Below, in pieces: positions 7,250 through 14,268 of a DNA stretch of 17,283 bases; position 1 is the stretch's first letter; each line of letters starts with the position of its first letter. The notes under the pieces are model-generated. The model was not told the origin of the DNA. It did not search any database and worked only from the letters and a program-made list of their open reading frames with translations. Source of the stretch: JBGTSJ01 sp041940305 (GTDB lineage Bacteria; Planctomycetota; Planctomycetia; Planctomycetales; Planctomycetaceae); assembly GCA_041940305.1 (NCBI GenBank), contig JBGTSJ010000046.1, positions 1 to 17,283 on the forward strand. The letters are read 5' to 3'. The translations under genes were made by a program, and so were the position numbers.

Positions 7250-8098
7250 ATGAGCGGCCGTCCCCCGCACGCGGCAGAATCACTTCCCGAACCAACCATC
7301 CGCATGCAGGACGGCTGGCATTGTCTGCATGCGTACTACCGCATCGATCCCGCCGCTTTGCAGTCCATCAGTGACAGCGACCGCGCCGCGGCGCGCGAGG
7401 AGGTGGCCGAACTCCTGAATCCCCAGCGCAGCGGCGCACCCGAGCGGCTGCAGGTGAGCATTACCTCCGGACAGCGCGCCGACCTCGGACTCATGCTCCT
7501 CGACGCCGATCCCCTCGTCATCGACGGCCTCGTGCAGGAACTCCGCGCATCCCGGCTCGGTCCTGCACTCGTTCCGGCCTACTCGTTTGTCTCCATCACC
7601 GAGATCTCCGAGTACGTCCCGACGGTCGAACAGTATGCGGAGAAGCTCAAGCTCGACGGCATCGGTCCCGATAACCCCGCCTACGCCGCACGACTGAAAG
7701 GATACGAGGCCCGGCTGCCCGCCATGAACAAGCAGCGCCTCTATCCGGACTTTCCGCTGGACTTCCCGGTGACCTGTTTCTACCCGATGAATAAGATCCG
7801 GCACCCGGCCGCCAACTGGTTCTGCGAGCCTTTCAGTCGCCGCTCGGCCCTCATGGCCGAGCACGCCACCTCGGGCATCAAGTTCGCCGGCAAGGTGACG
7901 CAGTTGATCACCGCTTCCACCGGCTTCGACGACTGGGAATGGGGCGTCACCCTCTGGGGCCGCGCGCCGGAGTTCATCAAAGAGATCGTCTACACCATGC
8001 GCTTCGACGAAGCCTCCGCCCGCTACGCCGAGTTTGGGCCGTTCTACATCGGCTACCGGACGTCTGCGGAGGATGCACTGAGGCACCTGCGAATCTGA
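7250..8098 (+). CDS. hemQ: Coproheme decarboxylase HemQ (chlorite dismutase family)
   Basis: HemQ converts Fe-coproporphyrin III to heme b with hydrogen peroxide, the last step of the coproporphyrin-dependent heme pathway, in the cytoplasm. The 282-residue product carries the chlorite-dismutase fold signatures: the radical tyrosine Y178 in YPMNK, K182 of the same motif, and the proximal heme ligand H205 in EHATSG. The Y-to-H spacing of 27 and Y-to-K spacing of 4 equal those of Staphylococcus aureus HemQ (Y145, K149, H172, from memory). The conserved stretch DDWEWGVTLWGR and FGPFYIG complete the family pattern. The N-terminus is longer than the Firmicute enzyme by about 30 residues. The ATG at 7250 has AGAAGGA about 8 bases upstream; the frame extends to 7088 but that part is intergenic. 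The M50-like gene starts 19 bases downstream. Confidence 0.93.
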   Translation: MSGRPPHAAESLPEPTIRMQDGWHCLHAYYRIDPAALQSISDSDRAAAREEVAELLNPQRSGAPERLQVSITSGQRADLGLMLLDADPLVIDGLVQELRASRLGPALVPAYSFVSITEISEYVPTVEQYAEKLKLDGIGPDNPAYAARLKGYEARLPAMNKQRLYPDFPLDFPVTCFYPMNKIRHPAANWFCEPFSRRSALMAEHATSGIKFAGKVTQLITASTGFDDWEWGVTLWGRAPEFIKEIVYTMRFDEASARYAEFGPFYIGYRTSAEDALRHLRI

Positions 8099-8117
8099 AC
8101 AGCATGCGGGCCAGTGA

Positions 8118-8714
8118 ATGCGAGGCGAAGTGGCGGAGACTGAGCGCATTCCGGCGTCGCTGGAGCGGGCGTGGCGCTGCGTGCTGATCGTCAGCACTCT
8201 CGCTGTGAGCTGGCTGGGGATGCAGATTGTCCACGAGTTCGGACACGTCGCGGCCGCGTGGCTCACCGGCGGAACCGTGGTCCATGTTGAACTCAGGCCG
8301 TGGACGATCTCACGGACTGACGTCGCCCCCAATCCCCGCCCGCTCATCGTCGCATGGTGTGGTCCGATCGTCGGCGGAGCGCTGCCGCTGTTCGCGTGGT
8401 CGATCGCCCGCCAGGAGCCGTCCGCATATCTCTGGCGCTTCTTCGCCGGTTTCTGCCTGATCGCCAACGGCGTCTACATCGGCGCGGGCGCTCTCACCCG
8501 CATCGGTGACGCTGCCGACATCATCGGGTTGGGCTCGCAATCCTGGCCGCTGCTCGCATTCGGCCTGCTCGCCGTACCCGCCGGTTTGGCGCTCTGGCAC
8601 AGGTCGGGCCAGCATTTCGGACTCGGCTCGGCGCCGTATGCCGTCAACCGCCGTCATGCACTGGTTTGCAGCGCCCTGCTGCTCGCCATCATCGTGGTCG
8701 AAGCCGCGCTCTGA
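8118..8714 (+). CDS. M50B-like integral membrane metalloprotease
   Basis: The 198-residue product has several hydrophobic segments (about 20-45, 75-97, 105-128, 138-158, 180-197). The first contains HEFGH (H39, E40, H43), the zinc-binding HExxH motif inside a membrane helix, followed by AAAWLTGG and a short beta-like stretch, as in the peptidase M50B group. A GDAAD segment (D131, D134) could give the third ligand. The long NPxxxxDG motif of S2P or RseP proteases and a PDZ domain are absent. Substrates are unknown; regulated intramembrane proteolysis is only a possibility. It sits 19 bases after hemQ and is probably co-transcribed. An in-frame GTG at 8130 preceded by GAGG is an alternative start that would remove four residues. 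Confidence 0.82.
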   Translation: MRGEVAETERIPASLERAWRCVLIVSTLAVSWLGMQIVHEFGHVAAAWLTGGTVVHVELRPWTISRTDVAPNPRPLIVAWCGPIVGGALPLFAWSIARQEPSAYLWRFFAGFCLIANGVYIGAGALTRIGDAADIIGLGSQSWPLLAFGLLAVPAGLALWHRSGQHFGLGSAPYAVNRRHALVCSALLLAIIVVEAAL

Positions 8715-8739
8715 GCCGCCGCCCCCTCGCCACAGACTC

Positions 8740-9483
8740 TTACAGCAGCGACTCCAGCAGCATCCGCATCTTCCGCAGTTCGAGCGGTCGCTGCTCCGCT
8801 TCCAGCATCTCGGGCAGCAGTTCGATGGAGAGCGCGCGGTCATACCCCACCCGCCGCAACTGGCTGATCAACCGGCTGTAATCCATCTCCCCCAGGCCCA
8901 CCTGCACCTGCAGCGACTGCGGCGACGAGTCCCGCAGGTGCACGTGGTACGTATGAGGAATCACCAGATCGACCGCCCGGTCGAAGTTCGCGTTCCGCAG
9001 GTAGTGGCTCGGGTCCAGCGCCAGTCCCAGTCCCGGGACGGCCTGGCACAACTCGATAGCGTTGTGCGGATCCTCGGTCAATGTGCCGGACGTGGTGCGG
9101 ATCGACGCGCGGATCCCGTCCTGTCCGGCGATCTTCGTCAGTTCCCGCAACCGTTCGATCTCCGCGTTAAACGGAGTTCCCAGGGCCGACGCCGGCAGGC
9201 AGATCTGCGTCACTCGCAGCAGCTTGGTGACTTTCACCAGCCCCCGCATCACGTCGGGCGGAATGTCGTGCGCCAGCGTCATTCCGGCCGACATCAGCCG
9301 CGTCGCTTCCCGGTAGCGGGTGAAGAACGCCTCGGGATCGGCCGCAACATTGGTGGCGGACAGCGTTTGTCCCTGGTCATCCAGATACAGCTCGATCCGG
9401 TCGAATTCCAGGTCGAGAACCTGACTGCAGGCCTCTTCAAACGACATTCCGGTAAAACAGCGGGTCGAGCAGGCGACGAACAC
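8740..9483 (-). CDS. Sugar phosphate isomerase/epimerase, TIM barrel
   Basis: The 247-residue product fits the xylose-isomerase-like TIM barrel (AP endonuclease 2 family), which holds a divalent metal and isomerises or epimerises sugars and inositol derivatives. The pattern of metal-site segments is visible: RIELYL, GLALDPSHYL, YHVHLRDS and LSIELLPE, supplying Glu, Asp/His, His and Glu ligands in order. The substrate cannot be told. The open frame reaches an ATG at 9609, but GTG at 9483 is preferred: AAGGGAG lies 8 bases upstream, the N-terminus FVACSTRCF starts the first strand as in relatives, and a good promoter (9581-9609) covers the longer start. It converges on the M50-like gene with only 25 bases between stops. 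Confidence 0.88.
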   Translation of the reverse strand: MFVACSTRCFTGMSFEEACSQVLDLEFDRIELYLDDQGQTLSATNVAADPEAFFTRYREATRLMSAGMTLAHDIPPDVMRGLVKVTKLLRVTQICLPASALGTPFNAEIERLRELTKIAGQDGIRASIRTTSGTLTEDPHNAIELCQAVPGLGLALDPSHYLRNANFDRAVDLVIPHTYHVHLRDSSPQSLQVQVGLGEMDYSRLISQLRRVGYDRALSIELLPEMLEAEQRPLELRKMRMLLESLL

Positions 9484-9580
9484 TCCGCGCACTCCCTTGT
9501 CACGAGTCAGAACGCAAGCCCTTGCGTCGCCGTGGATTCGGACGAGCATGCGTCTCCACGGCCGAACGAACGTCCCGGCT

Positions 9581-9609
9581 AATCTATTGGGACTGGGGGA
9601 TTCGTGCAA
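9581..9609 (-). promoter_or_regulatory. Sigma-70-type promoter for the TIM-barrel gene
   Basis: On the minus strand TTGCAC (9604-9609), a 17-base spacer and TAGATT (9581-9586) form the best -35/-10 pair I found in the window. Transcription would begin near 9574, giving a leader of about 90 bases before the GTG at 9483. It rules out the ATG at 9609 as a start on this transcript. Confidence 0.55.
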
Positions 9610-9760
9610 GTTCGGTTGAGATTGCGGCCCTCGTCAACACTGCGATTCTGAAGGATTGTTCGTGTTCTGACGGCAGGCGCGCCGATAACAGTCACACGGT
9701 TGTTTCCAGAATGCACGGCGGACAGGGAACTCCGCGGCCTGAGCAGAACGAGGACTCATG

Positions 9761-10324
9761 ATGAAGACATCTGTTTGCCTGAGCCTGGCGGCCTGCGGAC
9801 TGCTGGCCATCGCCTCTGCCGGATGCGGCAGCGCCCACACGGTTGCCCGCGGACAGGAACCGCTCTCCGATCCGTTTGTCCGTCCCGTCAGCCACGGCAC
9901 CCAGCCGCATGTCTGGGAGGCCATCTCCGACTACGACAAGGGGACGCGTATCGACCACTACGAAGTCCCCATGAACGCCCCGGCCAACCACCACTACGCC
10001 GCCGACGGCTTCCACTCCCCCTACTACGGACCGGCCGCGACCTGTCCGCCAGCCGCGAACTGCCCACACTGTCAGGGCGCTCCGGCCTATGGGACGACCT
10101 GCCCGTTCTGCCAGTGCGAGGACCCCAGCCGCCACCACGGCCTGGACCGCCTGCATAATCACATGCACCAGCACATGAACAAGCAGTACCCGCAACACCA
10201 CTTCACCTACTCCTATCAGCGGCCGAACAACCTGGTCTATCCGCCGCCGCAGGTGCCGGGCGGAGCGGTGATGTACCCCTACTACACGCTCAAGGGCCCC
10301 AGCGACTTCTTCCGCAAGGAATAG
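9761..10324 (+). CDS. Cys/His-rich putative lipoprotein
   Basis: The 187-residue product starts with a lipoprotein-type signal: KTSV, a hydrophobic stretch, then SAGC with the modified cysteine at C22. The -3 Ser is less usual than Leu. A middle cluster has six cysteines (C95, C101, C104, C114, C117, C119) in CPHC and CPFCQC, followed by a His-rich segment (H125, H126, H132, H134, H136, H138, H146, H147). This suggests metal binding, which is inference. The tail has MYPYYTLKGPSDFF, a string I associate with planctomycete hypothetical proteins of unknown function. ATG codons at 9758 and 9761 are adjacent; the second is better spaced from CGAGGA. An intrinsic terminator follows 30 bases after the stop, so the gene is probably transcribed alone. 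Confidence 0.8.
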   Translation: MKTSVCLSLAACGLLAIASAGCGSAHTVARGQEPLSDPFVRPVSHGTQPHVWEAISDYDKGTRIDHYEVPMNAPANHHYAADGFHSPYYGPAATCPPAANCPHCQGAPAYGTTCPFCQCEDPSRHHGLDRLHNHMHQHMNKQYPQHHFTYSYQRPNNLVYPPPQVPGGAVMYPYYTLKGPSDFFRKE

Positions 10325-10353
10325 CTCGCCGCGCGACGAACTCCTCGTTCCTC

Positions 10354-10395
10354 CAACGACCCGACGGCCCAGCGCCGCCGGGTCGTTGTGTTTCC
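10354..10395 (+). terminator. Strong intrinsic terminator after the lipoprotein gene
   Basis: A 10-base-pair perfect stem (10354-10363 with 10379-10388) continues past one A/C mismatch into four more pairs (10365-10368 with 10374-10377) around the loop CCAGC. TGTTTCC follows immediately. It is the clearest terminator in the window. Confidence 0.85.
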
Positions 10396-10399
10396 TACC

Positions 10400-10440
10400 C
10401 ACACTAGCCCGAAGCGCCAGCGAGGGACGAACGGCGCTGG
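10400..10440 (+). repeat. Interspersed repeat A, copy 2
   Basis: This matches copy 1 with four differences in 41 bases and keeps the six inner pairs of the CCAGCG/CGCTGG stem. Beyond the core, about 65 further bases align with the sequence after copy 3 at 11525. It lies 4 bases after the lipoprotein terminator and upstream of sixA, in the same orientation as the other copies. Confidence 0.8.
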
Positions 10441-10540
10441 ACTTTCAACCCAAACGCGTCCTCAAACAAACTCCGCCTGTAATACCACTGCCGCCGACCT
10501 CAACCCGTCCCCCCTCACTTCCGCGACGATCCCACTCTGC

Positions 10541-10546
10541 TAATCT
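10541..10546 (+). promoter_or_regulatory. Possible -10 for a leaderless sixA transcript
   Basis: TAATCT ends six bases before the sixA ATG, so a start site at the usual distance would fall on or beside the A of ATG. No Shine-Dalgarno sequence is visible before the ATG, which fits leaderless initiation. No convincing -35 is seen, so the call is tentative. Confidence 0.3.
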
Positions 10547-10552
10547 GAGCGC

Positions 10553-11062
10553 ATGCAGACCCTCCTCCTCATGCGGCACGCCAAGTCGAGTTGGGACAAC
10601 CCCGCCCAGGACGATCATGATCGCCCGCTGAACAAGCGCGGCCGCCGTGTCGCCCCCCTGATGGGTCGCTGGCTGCGCGAACATTCGCTCACTCCCGACC
10701 TCATCGTCGCGTCGTCTGCACGACGAGCACAGGAAACGGCCGAAGCCGTCGCCCCCGAATGCGGCTTCACCGGCGACATCATGACGGCCCCGCGGCTGTA
10801 TCACGCCGCTCCCGATACCTGGCATCAGGTCATCCGCACGCTGCCGGAGTCCGCCGCACGCGTCCTCTGCATCGGGCACAACCCCGGCATTGAGCAGCTC
10901 CTGGCTCAACTGGGTTGCGCGATCCCCACGATGCCCACGGCCGCGGTTGCACAGATCAATCTCCCAATCAGCGCCTGGTCCGAGTTCGACCCGCGCGGCG
11001 AGTTCGAGATCCACGGCCCCTGGCGTCCGAAGGAAATCGGACTGGACGACGACCATGAATAA
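10553..11062 (+). CDS. sixA: SixA-like phosphohistidine phosphatase
   Basis: SixA-type enzymes of the histidine phosphatase superfamily remove phosphate from phosphohistidine on phosphotransfer proteins in the cytoplasm. The 169-residue product has the short form of the fold: catalytic H9 in LLMRHAKSSW, the adjacent R8, the second arginine within SSARRAQETAEA, and the second catalytic histidine H109 in CIGHNPG. The length fits SixA (about 160 residues), not the longer phosphoglycerate mutases. The family also includes proteins with other phosphate substrates, so the natural target is unproven. The only plausible start is the ATG at 10553. Its stop overlaps the next gene by 8 bases, so the two are probably translated together. 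Confidence 0.87.
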   Translation: MQTLLLMRHAKSSWDNPAQDDHDRPLNKRGRRVAPLMGRWLREHSLTPDLIVASSARRAQETAEAVAPECGFTGDIMTAPRLYHAAPDTWHQVIRTLPESAARVLCIGHNPGIEQLLAQLGCAIPTMPTAAVAQINLPISAWSEFDPRGEFEIHGPWRPKEIGLDDDHE

Positions 11063-11501
11063 GGCGTTCGTCCGCGAGCCCGAATTCGACGGCCGCGCCT
11101 ACTGCCCGCGCTGCGGCGCGCTCGGCACCCAGGTGGGAGCCGCCGCGCTCGATACGCATGTCCGCCTCGAAGCCCGCAGTCGACTGACGGACGACGCCTG
11201 GTTCTGCACCTATCCCGCCTGCACCGTCGCTTACTTCAACCTCTTTGAGACGGTCGTCACCATCGATGAACTGCACGGTCCGGTGACTCCCAAGGATCCC
11301 GCGGCCCCTCTCTGCGCCTGCTTCGGCCTCACCGCCGAAGACGTGGAAGCCGACGCCCGCGAATCGACACCGGTCCGCATCCGCGAACTCGTCGCCAGGT
11401 CACAATCCGAACAAGCCCGCTGCGCCACCCTCGCCGCCAACGGCCAATGCTGCCTCCCCGAAGTCCGCAAGCTCTACATGCGGCTCCGCTCTCAACAGTG
11501 A
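11055..11501 (+). CDS. CopZ-N-like Zn and [2Fe-2S] binding protein
   Basis: The ATG at 11055 sits inside the end of sixA (8-base overlap). The 148-residue product resembles the N-terminal domain of Archaeoglobus CopZ: a zinc-type site from C17, C20 (YCPRCG) and C51, C56 (FCTYPAC, then VAYF), then a BFD-like [2Fe-2S] site from C87, C89 (LCACFG) and C123, C132 (with C133 in GQCCLPEV). In CopZ this domain is fused to a copper-carrying HMA domain. Here no HMA domain is present and the protein ends after the cluster motif, so a copper role cannot be assumed. Electron transfer or metal sensing are alternatives. The call rests on recalled motif order, not on an alignment. Confidence 0.72.
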   Translation: MNKAFVREPEFDGRAYCPRCGALGTQVGAAALDTHVRLEARSRLTDDAWFCTYPACTVAYFNLFETVVTIDELHGPVTPKDPAAPLCACFGLTAEDVEADARESTPVRIRELVARSQSEQARCATLAANGQCCLPEVRKLYMRLRSQQ

Positions 11502-11524
11502 CCCGACGCTGCCGACACGGCGCT

Positions 11525-11565
11525 CACACCAGCCCGACGCGCCAGCGAGGGCCGAACGTCGCTGC
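11525..11565 (+). repeat. Interspersed repeat A, copy 3
   Basis: Bases 11525-11564 are identical to 3059-3098. The outermost pair of the inner stem is lost (six pairs remain). Just after it a separate perfect hairpin AACGCA-AATG-TGCGTT (11572-11587) appears, absent from copy 2. The homology with copy 2 continues to about 11630. The copy lies between convergent genes (CopZ-like and MFS). Confidence 0.85.
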
Positions 11566-11745
11566 GGCGTCAACGCAAATGTGCGTTCAAACAACTCCCC
11601 CGGTGGTTCAAATCGCCGCTGACCTCGACCGTCTGCTGACGTCAATCCGCGCCGCGCCATGCCGGATGCTGGCCGGCGAAGGACAACCGTCCACTCCGCC
11701 TGCGATGCAACGGCCACGACGCTTCACCCCGTGTCAGGCGACGCC

Positions 11746-13332
11746 TCAATCCGGCAGCGGCGCATCCTTCGTCTCGGGCAGGAACGGCAACACCACCAGC
11801 CCGATCAGGAACACCACGCACATGCTCACGCCGGCATACCGCAGCGGTTCCGGAGTGTCCTTGAACACACCCTCCAGCTGGGCCTTCACCAGCGGTCCGA
11901 AGGCCGCCACGAACCGGCCCACGTTGTAGCAGAAGCTCGTCCCCGTCGAGCGCAGCCGCGTCGGGAACAGCTCCGGGAAATAAATCGCATAACCCGCGAA
12001 CAGCGACAGCTGGCAGAACCCCATGATGGGCACCATGACCCACACCTGCCAGAACGACTCCAGATACCAGAACACCGCCACCGTCGTGAAGAACGCCGAC
12101 AACAGCGCCAGTGCAAATGTCGGCTTGCGCCCGATCCGTTGTGACAGCGCTCCAAAGCCGAACATCCCCAGCGCCGCCCCGATGTTGATCGCAATCGATG
12201 CATAACTCGCCCACTGCGACAGACGGCCGTTCACCACCTTTTCGAGGTCCGCCTGCACAGCCTGGGCGCCGGCGCTCAGTTCGGCCGCGGCCGTCTCCTC
12301 GGTTCCGGAATCCAGGCTCGCCCGCAGTTCGCCCAGGTGCGCGGCGCGCTCAGTGTCGCCGTCAGCCTCGGCCTGCTGCATTTCATCCTCGTACAGCGCA
12401 GCCGTCACCGGCGCCCGCTGGACGAACCGGATCAGGTCCATCGTGAAGAACCCGACCGACCACAGGCCGATGATCCCGGCACAGCCGAGCACCAGACCGA
12501 GTAGCGCATGCTTTCGCAACAAAGGCTCGCTGAATAGCTCCCGATACGAGCCCATCTGTTTCGACACCGCTCCTTCATGGCTGGCCTGCTGCCAGCGCTC
12601 CGGCTCCTTCAGCCGCCGCCGGATCACCAGCGCCAGCAGCGCGGGAACGGCCCCGATCAGAAACATGATCCGCCACGGGCTGGTCACCATCCCTTGTTCT
12701 TCCGCAACCCCCAGCCCCAGGTTAATAAACGCCGCGCTGATGTTTCCCACCGCCGACAACGCCTGTAACAGCCCCAACGTGTACGGTCGCGCCGCCGCCG
12801 GCATCACCTCCGCAACCAGCGCCACGCCGACCGCAAATTCACCTCCCACCCCCAGCCCCGTCAAAAAGCGATACAGCGCGAAGTCGTATGGAGTCTGCGA
12901 GAACGAACTCAGGCCTGTGAACAGCGAGTACAGCAGGATCGTGATGATCATCGTCTTGGCGCGGCCGATCCGGTCACCCAGCATGCCGAAGACAAGCCCC
13001 CCCGTCGCCCAGCCGGCAATGAAGATCGACGTCGCGTAGTCCCCCCACTGCCGCCGCAGCAGATCGACCGCCTCCGGACTGCTCGCGCTGTCCAGCGGAA
13101 TCAGGTCCCGCATTGCCGCCGGCCGCGCCAGAATGAACAACTGCTGATCCAGACAGTCGAACAGCCAACCCAGCGCCGCCACGATCAGCACGAACCAGTG
13201 ATAGCGCGTCAGCAGCTTGTACCACGGCACGCGGCTGTCCGGCGTCAGGTCCCCTTCCGGCAGATCGATATGATGCACGTTTCCCGGCTCCCGCTGCGGT
13301 CTTGAGACAAGTGGCAGCCCACCTTGACGCAT
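11746..13332 (-). CDS. Major facilitator superfamily transporter
   Basis: This is a 12-helix secondary transporter in the sugar/metabolite:proton symporter part of the MFS. The 528-residue frame shows the helix 2-3 signature GMLGDRIGRAKTM, its second-half counterpart ALSQRIGRKPTF, a GVGGEFAVGVALVAE helix and PTRLRSTGTSFCYNVGR, seen in metabolite:H+ symporters. The substrate is unknown. Between helices 7 and 8 lies an insertion of about 70 residues (about 303-372), charged and helical with Glu, Ala and Gln, larger than usual for the family. The ATG at 13332 abuts its GAGGG; a GTG at 13278 with GGGAG 9 bases upstream would shorten the protein by 18 residues and may be the true start. It diverges from the unknown gene at 13538. 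Confidence 0.92.
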   Translation of the reverse strand: MRQGGLPLVSRPQREPGNVHHIDLPEGDLTPDSRVPWYKLLTRYHWFVLIVAALGWLFDCLDQQLFILARPAAMRDLIPLDSASSPEAVDLLRRQWGDYATSIFIAGWATGGLVFGMLGDRIGRAKTMIITILLYSLFTGLSSFSQTPYDFALYRFLTGLGVGGEFAVGVALVAEVMPAAARPYTLGLLQALSAVGNISAAFINLGLGVAEEQGMVTSPWRIMFLIGAVPALLALVIRRRLKEPERWQQASHEGAVSKQMGSYRELFSEPLLRKHALLGLVLGCAGIIGLWSVGFFTMDLIRFVQRAPVTAALYEDEMQQAEADGDTERAAHLGELRASLDSGTEETAAAELSAGAQAVQADLEKVVNGRLSQWASYASIAINIGAALGMFGFGALSQRIGRKPTFALALLSAFFTTVAVFWYLESFWQVWVMVPIMGFCQLSLFAGYAIYFPELFPTRLRSTGTSFCYNVGRFVAAFGPLVKAQLEGVFKDTPEPLRYAGVSMCVVFLIGLVVLPFLPETKDAPLPD

Positions 13333-13537
13333 CCCTCAGGCAAGGTCAAGCGACGCATCAACCCCGGTCCACGCGTGCGTCCATCTCGTCGCAGCACCGC
13401 GTCACATCTCTCCCCAACCGCCGCCGCTTCGCCGCGATCCCCGTCGCGTGCGTCGCTCCGCCATTGTGCCCGGTCCGGCAATCCTCTTAACTACAAGCTG
13501 ACGCCGCCCGATTGAGACCGTTCACGCCAGGTTTCGC

Positions 13538-14077
13538 ATGCCTTTCGGCCCGTTCGACGCAGAGGATCGCTTTCGCCACGGCTGGCAGGCCGTCCACATC
13601 GCCCGACCCGTACGCTATTCCCTCTTTACCTTCGGCGTATCGGATCTCTCCTACTACCTCGTCGAGGATTCCGAGCAGCCCCGGCAACCGGTCCGGCTGA
13701 TGCGCGGCGAGGTCAAAGTCACTCGCCCCATGATTATCACCCCCGGCTCCGACCGCCCGGAGTTCGAAGGCTTCTTCGAGAATGACGACATGGAAGGGTT
13801 CGCCGGCTTTCTCCTCGCCAGGACCGCAGCCTTCTCCAACCTCAAGCTCACGAATCAGCACGGGGCCGTGGAGATCGTCAGCGACAGCGTGGAGGAGGTC
13901 GTCAGCCGCCTCAACCGCCAGCTCGACTCGGAAGAGGAAGACCGCGTCGCGATCCTCACCGCCCCGCACGGCCTCGGCGGGCTAGCCGTTCTCCGCTATG
14001 CCGCCGAACGCATCATCGACAGCGCTCCCGGAAACATCCAGGAACTCCGCGAACGCGGCTTTCTCCCGGACGCGTGA
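13538..14077 (+). CDS. Conserved hypothetical protein, soluble
   Basis: The 179-residue product has no signal peptide, no membrane segment and no motif I can name. Its N-terminal half is beta-rich with VRYSLFTFGVSDLSYYLVED and a RGEVKVTRPMIITP segment followed by EFEGFFEND. Its C-terminal half is helical and acidic (VEEVVSRLNRQLDSEEED). I recall similar proteins in planctomycete genomes annotated only as hypothetical, but this was not searched. The ATG follows AGG with a 6-base gap. It is divergent from the MFS gene, with 205 bases between them, and faces the ABC exporter tail to tail. Confidence 0.75.
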   Translation: MPFGPFDAEDRFRHGWQAVHIARPVRYSLFTFGVSDLSYYLVEDSEQPRQPVRLMRGEVKVTRPMIITPGSDRPEFEGFFENDDMEGFAGFLLARTAAFSNLKLTNQHGAVEIVSDSVEEVVSRLNRQLDSEEEDRVAILTAPHGLGGLAVLRYAAERIIDSAPGNIQELRERGFLPDA

Positions 14078-14082
14078 GAGTT

Positions 14083-14250
14083 GAACAGGAGGAAACGGAG
14101 AAAACAGAGCTCTACACCGAAACGCTGTGACCCGATGCGACACAGCATTGTGCCTGGCGGTGGCAGCGAAATGGACGCCGCAGCCATGCGAGTTGCCCGC
14201 GGAACCGGTCGGCCTTCACGCGCCTCCGTGACCTCTGTTGCCTCCTGTTC
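14083..14250. repeat. 168-base segment with imperfect terminal inverted repeats
   Basis: Bases 14083-14109 and 14224-14250 are inverted copies matching at 21 of 27 positions, with the outer 10 perfect (GAACAGGAGG and CCTCCTGTTC). The inside, about 114 bases, shows no gene. No target-site duplication is obvious. It fills nearly all the gap between convergent genes. The arms are purine/pyrimidine biased, so some similarity may reflect simple composition. A MITE-like element or a pair of repeat copies are both possible. Confidence 0.5.
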
Positions 14251-14268
14251 CGATCCTGTCGCTTGTGC

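Noticed and set aside
10386..10631. An 81-codon open frame over repeat A copy 2.
   Set aside because: Its N-terminal half is translated repeat and its end overlaps sixA in another frame. Similar repeat-derived small proteins are likely annotation artefacts.
11572..11587. Perfect hairpin AACGCA-AATG-TGCGTT as a terminator for the sixA/CopZ-like pair.
   Set aside because: No T tract follows on either strand and the stem is only six pairs; it is kept as a note on repeat A copy 3.
13464..13493. TTGTGC-18-TAACTA as a promoter for the gene at 13538.
   Set aside because: The -10 half matches the consensus poorly, so it is not listed as a feature.
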